64,000 bases of DNA from an uncultured Lachnospiraceae bacterium (GCA_910586755.1 CAJUJM010000066.1:1-64000); one strand, 5' to 3'; positions 27,037 to 34,690 are shown, numbered from the stretch's first letter. Notes: generated by a model from the letters alone, not told the origin. Made by a program: numbers and translations.

Positions 27037-27065
27037 TTGACAAAATAGGACAAAAATAGTATACT
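27037..27065 (+). promoter_or_regulatory. Consensus promoter of large non-coding RNA
   Basis: TTGACA (27037-27042), a 17-base spacer, TATACT (27060-27065). This is a near-perfect sigma-A promoter, stronger than most in the window. No coding sequence follows for over 700 bases, so it should drive the RNA that starts near 27072. Confidence 0.82.
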
Positions 27066-27071
27066 AAAACC

Positions 27072-27558
27072 ATCAAGAAAAGCATTACAAAAGAAACAAA
27101 ATCTAAGAAAAGGAGGTACGGACCGCCGAACACATAAGTAAGGGCTAGTTATCAGACAATGATAGACTTTGGCCAGGGAACCATCATACCGAAACAAAAA
27201 GCCTGTAAAAGAATTATCTCGGAACAATCGAAGCCTAAAGAAAACGGCTAATACGAAACCAGATAAAAGATGAAAATAAAAATGAGCAGATTATGGGTGA
27301 GTTTGTAAGAGGAGATGGAAAAAGAGAAAACTTTATATAGATCGTATCAGTTGTGAGAAACAACAAAATGATACAAAAATTGGAACGCTAGGCGATAGAA
27401 AAAGATGGTAGGTGCACTCTCCCAGAACACAAACCAGCATTACAAATCGCAAAGCAGTAAGACAAACAAAGATAAGAAAAGAGAGGTTTTACAGTCCAAT
27501 GGATGAGATAGCTTAAAGGCGGATATCGAAGTAGAAAAGGTTCGATATCCGCTTTTTA
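27072..27558 (+). ncRNA. Large structured non-coding RNA, about 487 nt, family unknown
   Basis: Between a consensus promoter and a 12-bp GC-capped terminator lie about 487 bases with stops in all frames, A-rich single-stranded stretches and many hairpins. (a) 27143-27174: GGCUAGU pairs with ACU-UU-GGCC, capped by UAUCA/UGAUA. (b) 27232-27249: AGCC/GGCU with a 10-nt loop. (c) 27344-27374: GUAUCAGUUG pairs with CAAC-AAAA-UGAUAC, with an A4 bulge. (d) A closing long-range stem joins GUUUGU (27301-27306) to ACAAAC (27429-27434) and GGAGA (27311-27315) to UCUCC (27418-27422). (e) The terminator. AGGAGG at 27111-27116 has no start codon after it. It does not look like tmRNA, RNase P, 6S or a group II intron. 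Size and context recall large ornate RNAs such as ROOL, but I cannot confirm membership. Confidence 0.75.
27515..27557 (+). terminator. Terminator of the large non-coding RNA
   Basis: GCGGATATCGAA (27519-27530) pairs perfectly with TTCGATATCCGC (27541-27552), loop of ten bases, followed by TTTTT; AAA before the stem can extend it by pairing with the T-run. Confidence 0.9.
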
Positions 27559-27703
27559 ATATTATTCTGCGGGATTTGACCCTTGCGGCAACCATAAAGT
27601 ATGCATGTGAGCATACACGATTGGCTCATTGTTCATGGGAATAAATGAAACCAAAATCCCAGAAGCATATGAAAATGCGGCGAATTATGGTATATTTTGG
27701 GAT
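27559..27703. other. Non-coding spacer before MNT gene
   Basis: No gene is seen. A perfect small hairpin GTATGC-atgtga-GCATAC lies at 27599-27616, without a T-run. Confidence 0.5.
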
Positions 27704-27741
27704 AGAAAAATTTTTCAATTTTTCTAAAAATGTGGTATGCT
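27704..27741 (+). promoter_or_regulatory. Promoter and possible operator of MNT-HEPN operon
   Basis: TATGCT at 27736-27741 preceded by TGG forms an extended -10; the -35 region is weak and is occupied by the perfect inverted repeat AGAAAAATT-tttc-AATTTTTCT (27704-27725). An autorepression site is plausible for a toxin-antitoxin operon but not shown. Confidence 0.5.
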
Positions 27742-27780
27742 AGTCTTAGAGAAATATGACGGATAACGGGAGGTGAAATC

Positions 27781-28110
27781 ATGCCGTTAAATATGAAGGA
27801 ACTTTTATATTTGTACCGTAGGGAGTTAGAAGCCGTTTCTGATGGGCATCTAAAACAGATGATTTTATATGGTTCTTACGCTAGAGGTGATTTCAAACCA
27901 GATTCCGATGTAGATGTTATGATTTTGCTGGATTTGGACGATTCTGCACTTTATCTCTATGAGAAGAAAATCTGCGATATTACCTATGATTTTAATATGG
28001 AACATGAAACAGATATTATGCCTGTGGTAAAAAATTTCGACCATTTCAATTATTGGAAAAACGTATATATGTTTTATCACAATGTAGAAACAGAGGGGGT
28101 GGCAATTTGA
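27781..28110 (+). CDS. MNT-type nucleotidyltransferase (antitoxin)
   Basis: A 109-aa minimal nucleotidyltransferase. The motif GSYARGDFKPDSDVDVMI has the GS and the two metal-binding aspartates (DVD) of the family. Such proteins pair with HEPN proteins; in the studied MntA-HepT system the MNT partner adds AMP to the HEPN toxin and blocks it. GGGAGGTG lies before the ATG. The stop overlaps the TTG start of the HEPN gene (TTGA). AT-rich composition matches the islet. Confidence 0.88.
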   Translation: MPLNMKELLYLYRRELEAVSDGHLKQMILYGSYARGDFKPDSDVDVMILLDLDDSALYLYEKKICDITYDFNMEHETDIMPVVKNFDHFNYWKNVYMFYHNVETEGVAI

Positions 28111-28517
28111 CACATGAAGATTCAATCGGAAATTTTATAGATGTGGCACACCATAAACTAGAACAGGCGAAAGACGATTTGGATACAGCAAAGTTACTGT
28201 TAGAAGCAGGAAAATACAAAGCTGCCAATAATCGAGCCTACTATTCTTGCTATCATGCTATTGATTCCGTATTGGCACTAGAGCCAAAAGCCTTTAAACG
28301 TCATAAAGACACGCTGGCATATTTTAACAAAAATTATGTACATCCAGAAATATTTCCAAGGGAGCTGGGGCGTAACATTTCAAGACTGGAAGTGATTCGC
28401 CATAAAAGTGATTATGACGATTTTTATATTGCCAGTCAGGAAGAGGCAGACGAACAGATTGCAGTGGCGTCAATGGTTGTCACATTAGTTGAGGATTATA
28501 TAAAAACAAGATTATAG
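28107..28517 (+). CDS. HEPN domain protein (toxin of MNT-HEPN pair)
   Basis: A 136-aa HEPN protein if read from TTG 28107, which overlaps the MNT stop and has GGGGGTGG upstream. An in-frame ATG at 28053 would add 18 unlikely residues. The family pattern is seen in AANNRAYYSCYHAIDSVLAL and RLEVIRHKSDYDDFYIAS. HEPN toxins of this type are RNases or act on tRNA; the exact catalytic Rx4-6H pair is not obvious to me here. Confidence 0.85.
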   Translation: MTHEDSIGNFIDVAHHKLEQAKDDLDTAKLLLEAGKYKAANNRAYYSCYHAIDSVLALEPKAFKRHKDTLAYFNKNYVHPEIFPRELGRNISRLEVIRHKSDYDDFYIASQEEADEQIAVASMVVTLVEDYIKTRL

Positions 28518-28601
28518 AAAACATCGGATTAAAAAGTATTTTCTGTAAAAAAGCAGAATATCCTCAGTGAATAAAGGCCCCTAGTAAAATATGGAAAAAT
28601 C

Positions 28602-28646
28602 AAAAAAATCCCCCGCCCACCACATAGCTGTAATGAACAGGGGATT
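28602..28646 (-). terminator. Terminator of the small minus-strand gene
   Basis: AATCCCC (28607-28613) pairs with GGGGATT (28640-28646) around a 26-base loop. On the minus strand the stem is followed by seven T. Confidence 0.55.
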
Positions 28647-28735
28647 AAAAAGGGGAGGATAAGTAGTTAAATTTCTCTTTTGTTTACATCCATAGTATTA
28701 ACCTGTCCGGAAATTTTATACACAGAAATTACAAA

Positions 28736-28966
28736 TTATTTTTTCTCCAGCTCAGAAAGACTGCGGATAAGCTCAATATCCGAGGCAGTCAGCTTTAAAT
28801 TGGCGGAAAGGGTTTCCCCTCCCGGCGGTATAATACTTACCTCCATTATGGTTCCCTCGGCCAGATTCCGGCGGGAAACGGCCCGGAGAAAATTGATGAA
28901 TTTGGGATGGCTTTCTTTAAAATTCAGGGCCTTGTCTTTTAGCTGCATTAGTTCTAATGGGTTCAT
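28736..28966 (-). CDS. Small conserved-looking protein, unknown function
   Basis: A 76-aa product (MNPLELMQLKDKALNFKESH at its start) read from ATG 28966, which has AAGGAG seven bases upstream on the minus strand. The N-terminal half is predicted helical; the middle (EGTIMEVSIIPPGGETLSANLKL) looks like a beta hairpin. Its composition matches the core genome, so the AT-rich islet ends before it. I do not recognise a family. Confidence 0.7.
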   Translation of the reverse strand: MNPLELMQLKDKALNFKESHPKFINFLRAVSRRNLAEGTIMEVSIIPPGGETLSANLKLTASDIELIRSLSELEKK

Positions 28967-29128
28967 AGAGTTCTCCTTGTCGTAAGTTTTCTGCTCTCTA
29001 CAGTCTACCACATCTTTCCATAAGTTAACAGCCGCAAGAGCGGAATTTAAACAGCGAATTTAAACAGCTGTAAAATCACAACCTGTCCTTCCACTTCATA
29101 TTATATAAAAAAGAGTAAGGACAGGACT

Positions 29129-30169
29129 ATGAAAATCTGTTTAGACGCAGGTCATTATGGAAAATACAACCAGAGTCCGGCGGAGCCGGGGTATTACGAG
29201 TCGGAAATGACCTGGAAGCTTCATCTGCTGCAGAAAAAATACCTGGAAGCCTATGGAATCCAGGTAGTGCTGACCAGAGAAAAGCAGGAAAATGATAAGG
29301 GATTGTATGCCAGAGGAATGGAAGCAAAAGGGTGTGATTTGTTTATCTCCGATCATTCCAACGCAGTAGGGAGCGGGGTAAACAACAGTGTAGATTACCC
29401 GGTTTCGTATTGTGCCATTAACGGAAGCGCAGACGGTATCGGTATGGCTCTCGCCCAGACAGTGAAGGTGGTTTTAAACACCAGAGAGCCGGCCAGAATC
29501 GAACACAGAAGAGGAAAGAACGGAGATTATTACGGGGTGCTGCGGGGAGCCACGGCGGCAGGGGTTCCGGGGCTGATACTGGAACATTCCTTCCATACCA
29601 ATGCTGCCATTGCGCGGTGGCTTTTGGATCCGGGCAATTTAGACCGGTTGGCCAGGGCAGAGGCGGCCGTGATTGCCCTTTACTACAACATTGATGTGCC
29701 AGAGCCTGAAAAACGTTCCGGATGGTATCAGGAGGAAGGCGGCTGGCGGTTTTACCTGGGAAATACCGGGGAACCGGTTCGAAACAATTGGTATAAGGAC
29801 GGCAAGGACTGGTACTGGTTTGACGGCGCGGGAATGATGGTCCATGATACATGGAAAACCGATTCCAAAGGTCTCTGGTATTACCTGGGGACCAGTGGAG
29901 CTATGGAAAAGGATACATGGATAGTGTGGAAAAATGAGCTGTACCGCTTGAAGGAAGACGGCAGCATGTTTCAGGGGGAAATCTATCTGAAAACGGATGA
30001 AAAGGGAGCTTTGATTACAGAAGAGGAGATAGAAAAGCTAAGGATTGTAGCGGGGCCGGAAAAGAACGGCAAAGAAAAAAGGCGCGGATCGCGGACCATA
30101 GGAAAGGCAAAAAAGAAAAAAGGTTTAAAGAGAAAAAAATCCACAAAAAAGAAGAAACCTAAAAAGTGA
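29129..30169 (+). CDS. N-acetylmuramoyl-L-alanine amidase with cell-wall repeats and lysine tail
   Basis: The Amidase_3 domain (residues 1-190) shows LDAGHYG, the DHSNA histidine and LEHSFHTN with the catalytic glutamate. Three to four choline-binding-like repeats follow (GWYQEEGGWRFYL, NNWYKDGKDWYWF, DTWKTDSKGLWYYL). The last 40 residues are very rich in lysine and arginine. There is no signal peptide: the catalytic domain begins at residue 2. It thus resembles phage-type or autolysis lysins, but no phage genes are nearby. Confidence 0.88.
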   Translation: MKICLDAGHYGKYNQSPAEPGYYESEMTWKLHLLQKKYLEAYGIQVVLTREKQENDKGLYARGMEAKGCDLFISDHSNAVGSGVNNSVDYPVSYCAINGSADGIGMALAQTVKVVLNTREPARIEHRRGKNGDYYGVLRGATAAGVPGLILEHSFHTNAAIARWLLDPGNLDRLARAEAAVIALYYNIDVPEPEKRSGWYQEEGGWRFYLGNTGEPVRNNWYKDGKDWYWFDGAGMMVHDTWKTDSKGLWYYLGTSGAMEKDTWIVWKNELYRLKEDGSMFQGEIYLKTDEKGALITEEEIEKLRIVAGPEKNGKEKRRGSRTIGKAKKKKGLKRKKSTKKKKPKK

Positions 30170-30220
30170 CAGGAATGAGATGGGGATAAGGCGCAGGAGA
30201 GGAATCAGGTGATTCTCCCC

Positions 30221-30249
30221 TTGCCAATCCCCTTTCTTTGGGCTACAAT
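30221..30249 (+). promoter_or_regulatory. Promoter of pfp
   Basis: TTGCCA (30221-30226), 17-base spacer, TACAAT (30244-30249), about 31 bases before the start codon. Confidence 0.6.
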
Positions 30250-30280
30250 AAAGCCATAGAAAAAAAGGAGAAAAATACCT

Positions 30281-31498
30281 ATGAAAAAGAATATCATCGT
30301 TGGCCAGTCCGGCGGCCCAACCGCAGTAATTAATGCCAGCCTGTACGGAGTGATCCGGGAAGGCCTCTCACGGGGAGATGAGATTGGGAAGGTTTATGGT
30401 ATGATTCACGGAATAGAGGGCTTTATGGCTGGAAGAGTGATGGAATTATCCGCCCTGCCGCCAGAAGAGCTGGAGCTTTTAAAGCTTACCCCTGCGGCCT
30501 ATCTGGGTTCCTGCCGCTATAAGCTTCCGGAAGACCTGAGTCATATCTGCTATCAGGAACTATTTGAAAAATTCCGCCAGCTGAATATCGGCTATTTCTT
30601 CTATATAGGCGGTAACGATTCTATGGACACCGTAAGCAAGCTGTCCCGGTACGCCGCCTCCCACCATATTGATGTAAAAGTTATGGGAATCCCCAAGACC
30701 ATTGATAATGACTTGATTATGACCGATCATACCCCCGGATACGGAAGCGCCGCCAAATATGTAGCAGCCACGGTTCGGGAAATTGTGCTGGATTCCTCGG
30801 GGTATCAGCAAAGATCCGTCACCATTGTGGAGCTGATGGGCCGCCATGCGGGCTGGATTACTGCCGCCAGCGTTTTGGCAAGAAAATATAAAGGGGACAA
30901 TCCGGCGCTTATTTATCTTCCTGAGGCGGATTTTGACATGGAACAATTTGCCCACGATGTAGAACAGGCTTTATTAAAACAGCCCAATGTGATTATTTGC
31001 ATTTCAGAGGGGATTTCAGATTCCAGAGGCCGGTTTATCTGCGAATATGCAGAGGAAGCCAGAGTGGATACCTTTGGCCACAAGATGCTGACAGGAAGCG
31101 GAAAGGTGCTGGAGAATTTTGTCCGGGACCGGTTTGGCGTCAAGGCAAGATCCGTGGAATTAAACGTGAGTCAGCGCTGTTCGGGTATGATTGCCTCGAA
31201 AACTGATATTGAAGAGGCGGCGATGGCGGGGGCCTGGGGCGTGAAAAAGGCTCTTGAGGGAGTAACTGGCCAGATGGTTACATTTTGCCGAAAATCAGAC
31301 AACCCTTATGAGATAGAGTGCGGCACAGTGGATGTTAATCAGGTTTGCAATCAGGAAAAGAAATTCCCGGCAGAATGGATTACCAGAAAAGGAACCGATA
31401 TCGGAGAAGAATTTTTTGCCTACGTTCTGCCCCTGATTCAGGGAGAGACGGATCAGAAAATGGAAAATGGAGTGCCGATATACGCATACAGGAAATAA
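30281..31498 (+). CDS. pfp: PPi-dependent 6-phosphofructokinase
   Basis: Phosphorylates fructose 6-phosphate using pyrophosphate (or the reverse) in glycolysis. The N-terminus GQSGGPTAVINASLYG and the motif GGNDSMDT are typical. Asp in the place of the Gly of ATP-type GGDGS is the known mark of PPi use. The substrate motif PKTIDND is intact. The 405-aa length fits the group with extra C-terminal residues. AAGGAG precedes the ATG. Confidence 0.93.
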   Translation: MKKNIIVGQSGGPTAVINASLYGVIREGLSRGDEIGKVYGMIHGIEGFMAGRVMELSALPPEELELLKLTPAAYLGSCRYKLPEDLSHICYQELFEKFRQLNIGYFFYIGGNDSMDTVSKLSRYAASHHIDVKVMGIPKTIDNDLIMTDHTPGYGSAAKYVAATVREIVLDSSGYQQRSVTIVELMGRHAGWITAASVLARKYKGDNPALIYLPEADFDMEQFAHDVEQALLKQPNVIICISEGISDSRGRFICEYAEEARVDTFGHKMLTGSGKVLENFVRDRFGVKARSVELNVSQRCSGMIASKTDIEEAAMAGAWGVKKALEGVTGQMVTFCRKSDNPYEIECGTVDVNQVCNQEKKFPAEWITRKGTDIGEEFFAYVLPLIQGETDQKMENGVPIYAYRK

Positions 31499-31503
31499 AA
31501 AGC

Positions 31504-31533
31504 TTTACAACAATCATAGTTTTGTTATATACT
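31504..31533 (+). promoter_or_regulatory. Promoter of SEC-C gene
   Basis: TTTACA (31504-31509), 18-base spacer, TATACT (31528-31533). Confidence 0.5.
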
Positions 31534-31584
31534 AACCTTTAGAGGTTTTACCCTGAATATATACAAAGAAGGATGGATAGTTTA

Positions 31585-32094
31585 ATGGCAATTTTAGAGA
31601 CCTGGAGAAACCTGGCATATGGCGATGGTTTAGATGATAAAAAGAGAGAAGAGCTGTGGACCGGCTATTTCACCATTGAGAAAGGGATCTATGAGCAGAT
31701 CCTTTCCAATCCCACAGAGGTCATTACCGGTACGGTAAAGGAGCTGGCTGAAAAATACAACACAGAATTATTAATTATGACCGGATTTTTAGACGGCATT
31801 AACGAAAGCTTAAAGGGATACCAGAACCCTATTGATACCATGGAGGAAGACACAGAGGTTCGGATTGAGATTGATCCGGAGAAGCTTTATTACAACATGG
31901 TAGAGGCAAAGGCAGACTGGCTGTACGAGCTTCCCCAGTGGGATGCAATCCTTTCCGAAGAGCGCAGAAAAGAGCTTTACAAGGAGCAGAAAGCATCCGG
32001 CACCATCCGCAAGGAGCAGAAGGTATACCCGAATGATCCCTGTCCCTGCGGAAGCGGCAAGAAATATAAAAAATGCTGTGGCAAGAACGCGTAA
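31585..32094 (+). CDS. SEC-C motif zinc-binding protein
   Basis: The last 20 residues contain a SEC-C zinc motif, PCPCGSGKKYKKCCG, like the C-terminus of SecA. The first 140 residues are mainly helical and acidic, with no recognised enzyme motif. AAGAAGG abuts an ATG at 31573 too closely, so the in-frame ATG 31585 is more likely the start; the difference is four residues. A terminator follows at 32133. Confidence 0.82.
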   Translation: MAILETWRNLAYGDGLDDKKREELWTGYFTIEKGIYEQILSNPTEVITGTVKELAEKYNTELLIMTGFLDGINESLKGYQNPIDTMEEDTEVRIEIDPEKLYYNMVEAKADWLYELPQWDAILSEERRKELYKEQKASGTIRKEQKVYPNDPCPCGSGKKYKKCCGKNA

Positions 32095-32132
32095 AAGCTG
32101 ATTGATATTATATCAGACTGCAGTTAAGGACA

Positions 32133-32163
32133 AGCCCGGGAGGAATCTCTCGGGCTGTTTTTC
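32133..32163 (+). terminator. Terminator after SEC-C gene
   Basis: AGCCCGGGAG (32133-32142) pairs with CTCTCGGGCT (32147-32156), one G-T pair, loop GAAT, followed by G and six T. Confidence 0.85.
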
Positions 32164-32213
32164 ACCCATAGAAAAAGTCTATCCGCAAAAGGGATGGGAG
32201 ACAGGAGGATAAA

Positions 32214-32978
32214 ATGGATGCTTACACAAGCTTTGCGGCAGTTTACGATTTATTCATGGATAATATCCCCTATGAAGAATGGTGTGCCTATCTTACAACC
32301 CTTTTAAAAGAGAGAGGGGTTGGGAATGGCCTGGTTTTGGATCTGGGATGCGGCACCGGAAGCCTGACGGAACTTCTGGCAGCAGAAGGCTACGACATGA
32401 TTGGCGTGGATAATGCGGCGGATATGCTGGAAATTGCTATGGAGAAAAGGATTGCAAACGGAAGGGACATTCTCTATCTGCTTCAGGATATGCGGGAGTT
32501 TGAACTGTACGGCACTGTGGCGGCTGTAGTCAGCATCTGCGATTCCATAAATTATATTCTGGATTATGAAGACTTGGTTCGGGTCTTTTCGCTGGTGAAT
32601 AATTACCTGGATCCGGGAGGCGTATTTATTTTTGATTTCAATACAGAATATAAATACCGGGAGCTGCTGGGGGAATCCACCATAGCGGAAAACCGGGAAG
32701 AAGGCAGCTTTATCTGGGAAAACTATTTTGATGAGGAAACCCGGATTAATGAATATGATTTGACTTTATTTATCCGAAAGGAGAATAAGCCGGAATCCCT
32801 GTTTCAAAAATTTGAAGAAACCCATTATCAGCGGGCCTATTCACTGGAAGAAATTAAAAAGGCTCTGAAGGAAGGGGGCCTGGTTTTTGAGGCCTGCTAC
32901 GATGCTTTTACCAAAGAGCCGCCTAAACAAGACAGCGAAAGAATCTACATTGTCGCCCGGGAGCAGGGCAAGAAATAG
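32214..32978 (+). CDS. Class I SAM-dependent methyltransferase
   Basis: A 254-aa methyltransferase of unknown substrate. Motif I is VLDLGCGTGSLTELLA, motif II IGVDNAADMLEIA and motif IV VVSICDSINYI. The C-terminal half has an antiparallel beta segment (FEETHYQRAYSLEEIKKALKEGG) usual in this family. ACAGGAGG precedes the start. It is followed by hslO after 59 bases. Confidence 0.88.
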   Translation: MDAYTSFAAVYDLFMDNIPYEEWCAYLTTLLKERGVGNGLVLDLGCGTGSLTELLAAEGYDMIGVDNAADMLEIAMEKRIANGRDILYLLQDMREFELYGTVAAVVSICDSINYILDYEDLVRVFSLVNNYLDPGGVFIFDFNTEYKYRELLGESTIAENREEGSFIWENYFDEETRINEYDLTLFIRKENKPESLFQKFEETHYQRAYSLEEIKKALKEGGLVFEACYDAFTKEPPKQDSERIYIVAREQGKK

Positions 32979-33037
32979 CCTTATTTTGTTAGAAATACAA
33001 CATAATCAATGAAAAACCAACAAAGAGAGGAATAAAA

Positions 33038-33919
33038 ATGTCTGATTATATCATTCGTGCAACTGCGGCCGGGGGAGAGATTCGCGCCTTTGCCGCAACC
33101 ACAAGAGAACTGGTAGAGCATGCCCGCCAGGCCCACAATACCAGCCCGGTGGCAACAGCCGCCCTGGGCCGCCTTCTTACAGCAGGGGGAATGATGGGGA
33201 TAACCATGAAGGGGGAGGAGGATCTTCTGACCTTAAAGATCCAGGGGGACGGCCCCATTGAAGGGCTGACCGTTACTGCCGATTCCCATGGAAACGTAAA
33301 AGGCTATGCTTATAACCCTGCTGTCATGCTGCCTCCCAATGCCAGGGGAAAGCTGGATGTAGGAGGAGCTTTGGGAGTGGGAGTATTAAGCGTGATTAAA
33401 GATATCGGTTTGAAAGAGCCTTATGTGGGCCAGACGATTTTAGTTAGCGGAGAGATTGCTGAGGATTTAACCTATTACTATGCAACCTCTGAGCAGACGC
33501 CGTCCTCCATCGCCCTGGGAGTTTTGATGAATAAGGACAATACAGTCCGTCAGGCCGGAGGCTTTATGATACAGCTTATGCCCGGGGCATCAGACCAGAT
33601 TATCGACAAATTAGAGGGACGTTTAGGAGAAATCATTTCCATCACGGCATTGCTGGATGAAGGAAACTCTCCGGAGAAGATTTTGGAGCATATTCTGGGA
33701 GACTTTGGATTAGAGATTAATGAGACTGTGGAAACAAAATTTTACTGCAACTGTACCAAAGAGCGGGTGGAAAAGGCCCTTGTAAGCATTGGAAAAAAAG
33801 AGCTTCAGGAAATGATTGACGAGGGAAAAGAGATTGAGGTGAATTGCCATTTCTGCAGCCGCCGCTATGGATTTTCTGTAGAGGAGTTGAGAGAGCTTAT
33901 GAGCCGCGGGGCTCGTTAA
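33038..33919 (+). CDS. hslO: Redox-regulated chaperone Hsp33
   Basis: Hsp33 is a cytosolic holdase activated by disulfide formation. The core shows TAALGRLLTAGGMMG and YYATSEQTPSSIALGV. The C-terminal redox switch has both zinc pairs: YCNCTKERV and CHFCSRRYGF. The length (293 aa) is normal. AGAGAGG precedes the start. Confidence 0.96.
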   Translation: MSDYIIRATAAGGEIRAFAATTRELVEHARQAHNTSPVATAALGRLLTAGGMMGITMKGEEDLLTLKIQGDGPIEGLTVTADSHGNVKGYAYNPAVMLPPNARGKLDVGGALGVGVLSVIKDIGLKEPYVGQTILVSGEIAEDLTYYYATSEQTPSSIALGVLMNKDNTVRQAGGFMIQLMPGASDQIIDKLEGRLGEIISITALLDEGNSPEKILEHILGDFGLEINETVETKFYCNCTKERVEKALVSIGKKELQEMIDEGKEIEVNCHFCSRRYGFSVEELRELMSRGAR

Positions 33920-33955
33920 GGTATGGACTGCAACATTCTTTTCGGGGCCTGTGTA

Positions 33956-33993
33956 CCAAAAAGAACCGGTATCTATGATACCGGTTCTTATTT
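33956..33993. terminator. Bidirectional terminator between hslO and cold-shock gene
   Basis: AAGAACCGGTATC (33961-33973) pairs perfectly with GATACCGGTTCTT (33977-33989). T-rich tail follows on the plus strand (TATTTG), and five T on the minus strand. Confidence 0.8.
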
Positions 33994-34078
33994 GTAATCA
34001 TTGAATCCAATATAACTTTATTTCAATTACATAAACATGATCTATATGATTGAAAAAGGTACACTGCTGACTAGATGA

Positions 34079-34276
34079 TTATAATTTGGTAACGTTAGTT
34101 GCCTGGGGTCCCTTTGCACCGTTAACTACGTCGAATTCAACCTCAGCGCCCTCGTCTAAAGACTTGAAGCCTTCCATGTTTAATCCGGAGTAGTGTACGA
34201 ATACATCGTTACCCTGCTCATCGGAAATGAATCCGTAGCCCTTCTGATTATTGAACCACTTAACTGTACCTTTCAT
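34079..34276 (-). CDS. csp: Cold-shock protein (CspA family)
   Basis: A 65-aa single-stranded nucleic-acid-binding protein. RNP1 is KGYGFIS and RNP2 is VFVHYS; the start MKGTVKWFN is typical. GGAGG lies at 34284-34288 on the minus strand. The leader carries a hairpin CCGCAA/TTGCGG (34310-34327), in line with the structured leaders of cold-shock mRNAs. Confidence 0.96.
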   Translation of the reverse strand: MKGTVKWFNNQKGYGFISDEQGNDVFVHYSGLNMEGFKSLDEGAEVEFDVVNGAKGPQATNVTKL

Positions 34277-34459
34277 TATGATACCTCCAAAAAAATAAGA
34301 AAAATTACCCCGCAAGTTATTTTGCGGATGTCCTAAGAATATCACAGTTTTAATCAGGTGTCAAATGGTTTTGGTGTCAATTTTTGGAAATCCGTGGAGG
34401 CTGCTACTGTTCCTCCCGTCCCAATTTTGCCTTGTGCCATCGTGGCACAGATCAAATTC

Positions 34460-34612
34460 TACGTAACAGTTCAGACGGGCGTCTTCTTGCCCGACTGCGT
34501 CGGACAAGAAGCGTCGGATGTCCATCCGATGCGGAATTTGAGATGAAGTTTTACTTACAAGCGGGCTTGACGTAAAACTTCATCTCAAATTCCCCGCCGT
34601 CTGAACTGTTAC
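34460..34612. repeat. Branched palindromic repeat element, about 150 bp
   Basis: The outer arms GTAACAGTTCAGACGG (34463-34478) and its complement (34597-34612) are a perfect 16-bp inverted repeat. Inside are three hairpins: CTTCTTG-C-CCGAC / GTCGG-A-CAAGAAG (34483-34511); TCGGATG/CATCCGA (34514-34529); and a perfect 22-bp stem starting GGAATTTGAG (34533-34554 with 34572-34593) whose loop itself pairs (CAAGC/GCTTG). No ORF. The end sequence TACGTAACAGTTCAG recurs at 38942-38956. It looks like a MITE-like or REP-like mobile repeat. Confidence 0.75.
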
Positions 34613-34618
34613 AGGGAA

Positions 34619-34646
34619 TTGCATTTTGGAGAAAAACTGTTATACT
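34619..34646 (+). promoter_or_regulatory. Possible promoter of DUF5662 gene
   Basis: TTGCAT (34619-34624), 16-base spacer, TATACT (34641-34646), directly after the palindromic element. Confidence 0.45.
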
Positions 34647-34690
34647 GGTAAAAAGAACAAAACCAGGTACAACTGAAGGGAGGAAAGTGC

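Noticed and set aside
26985..27227. An 80-codon minus-strand frame across the non-coding RNA
   Set aside because: It runs antisense through a consensus promoter, is very Phe/Leu-rich from A-rich DNA, and has no ribosome site.
27072..27558. Group II intron, tmRNA or type III toxin-antitoxin RNA as identity of the large RNA
   Set aside because: No domain V-like hairpin or reverse transcriptase, no Ala tRNA-like ends or tag frame, and no tandem 30-40-base repeats of the ToxI type were seen.
28680..28985. A plus-strand frame opposite the small minus-strand gene
   Set aside because: It is the shadow of the 28736-28966 gene, which has AAGGAG and a sensible composition.
34358..34575. Short frames inside the palindromic element
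   Set aside because: They are made of inverted repeats, have no ribosome site and lie in two overlapping frames.
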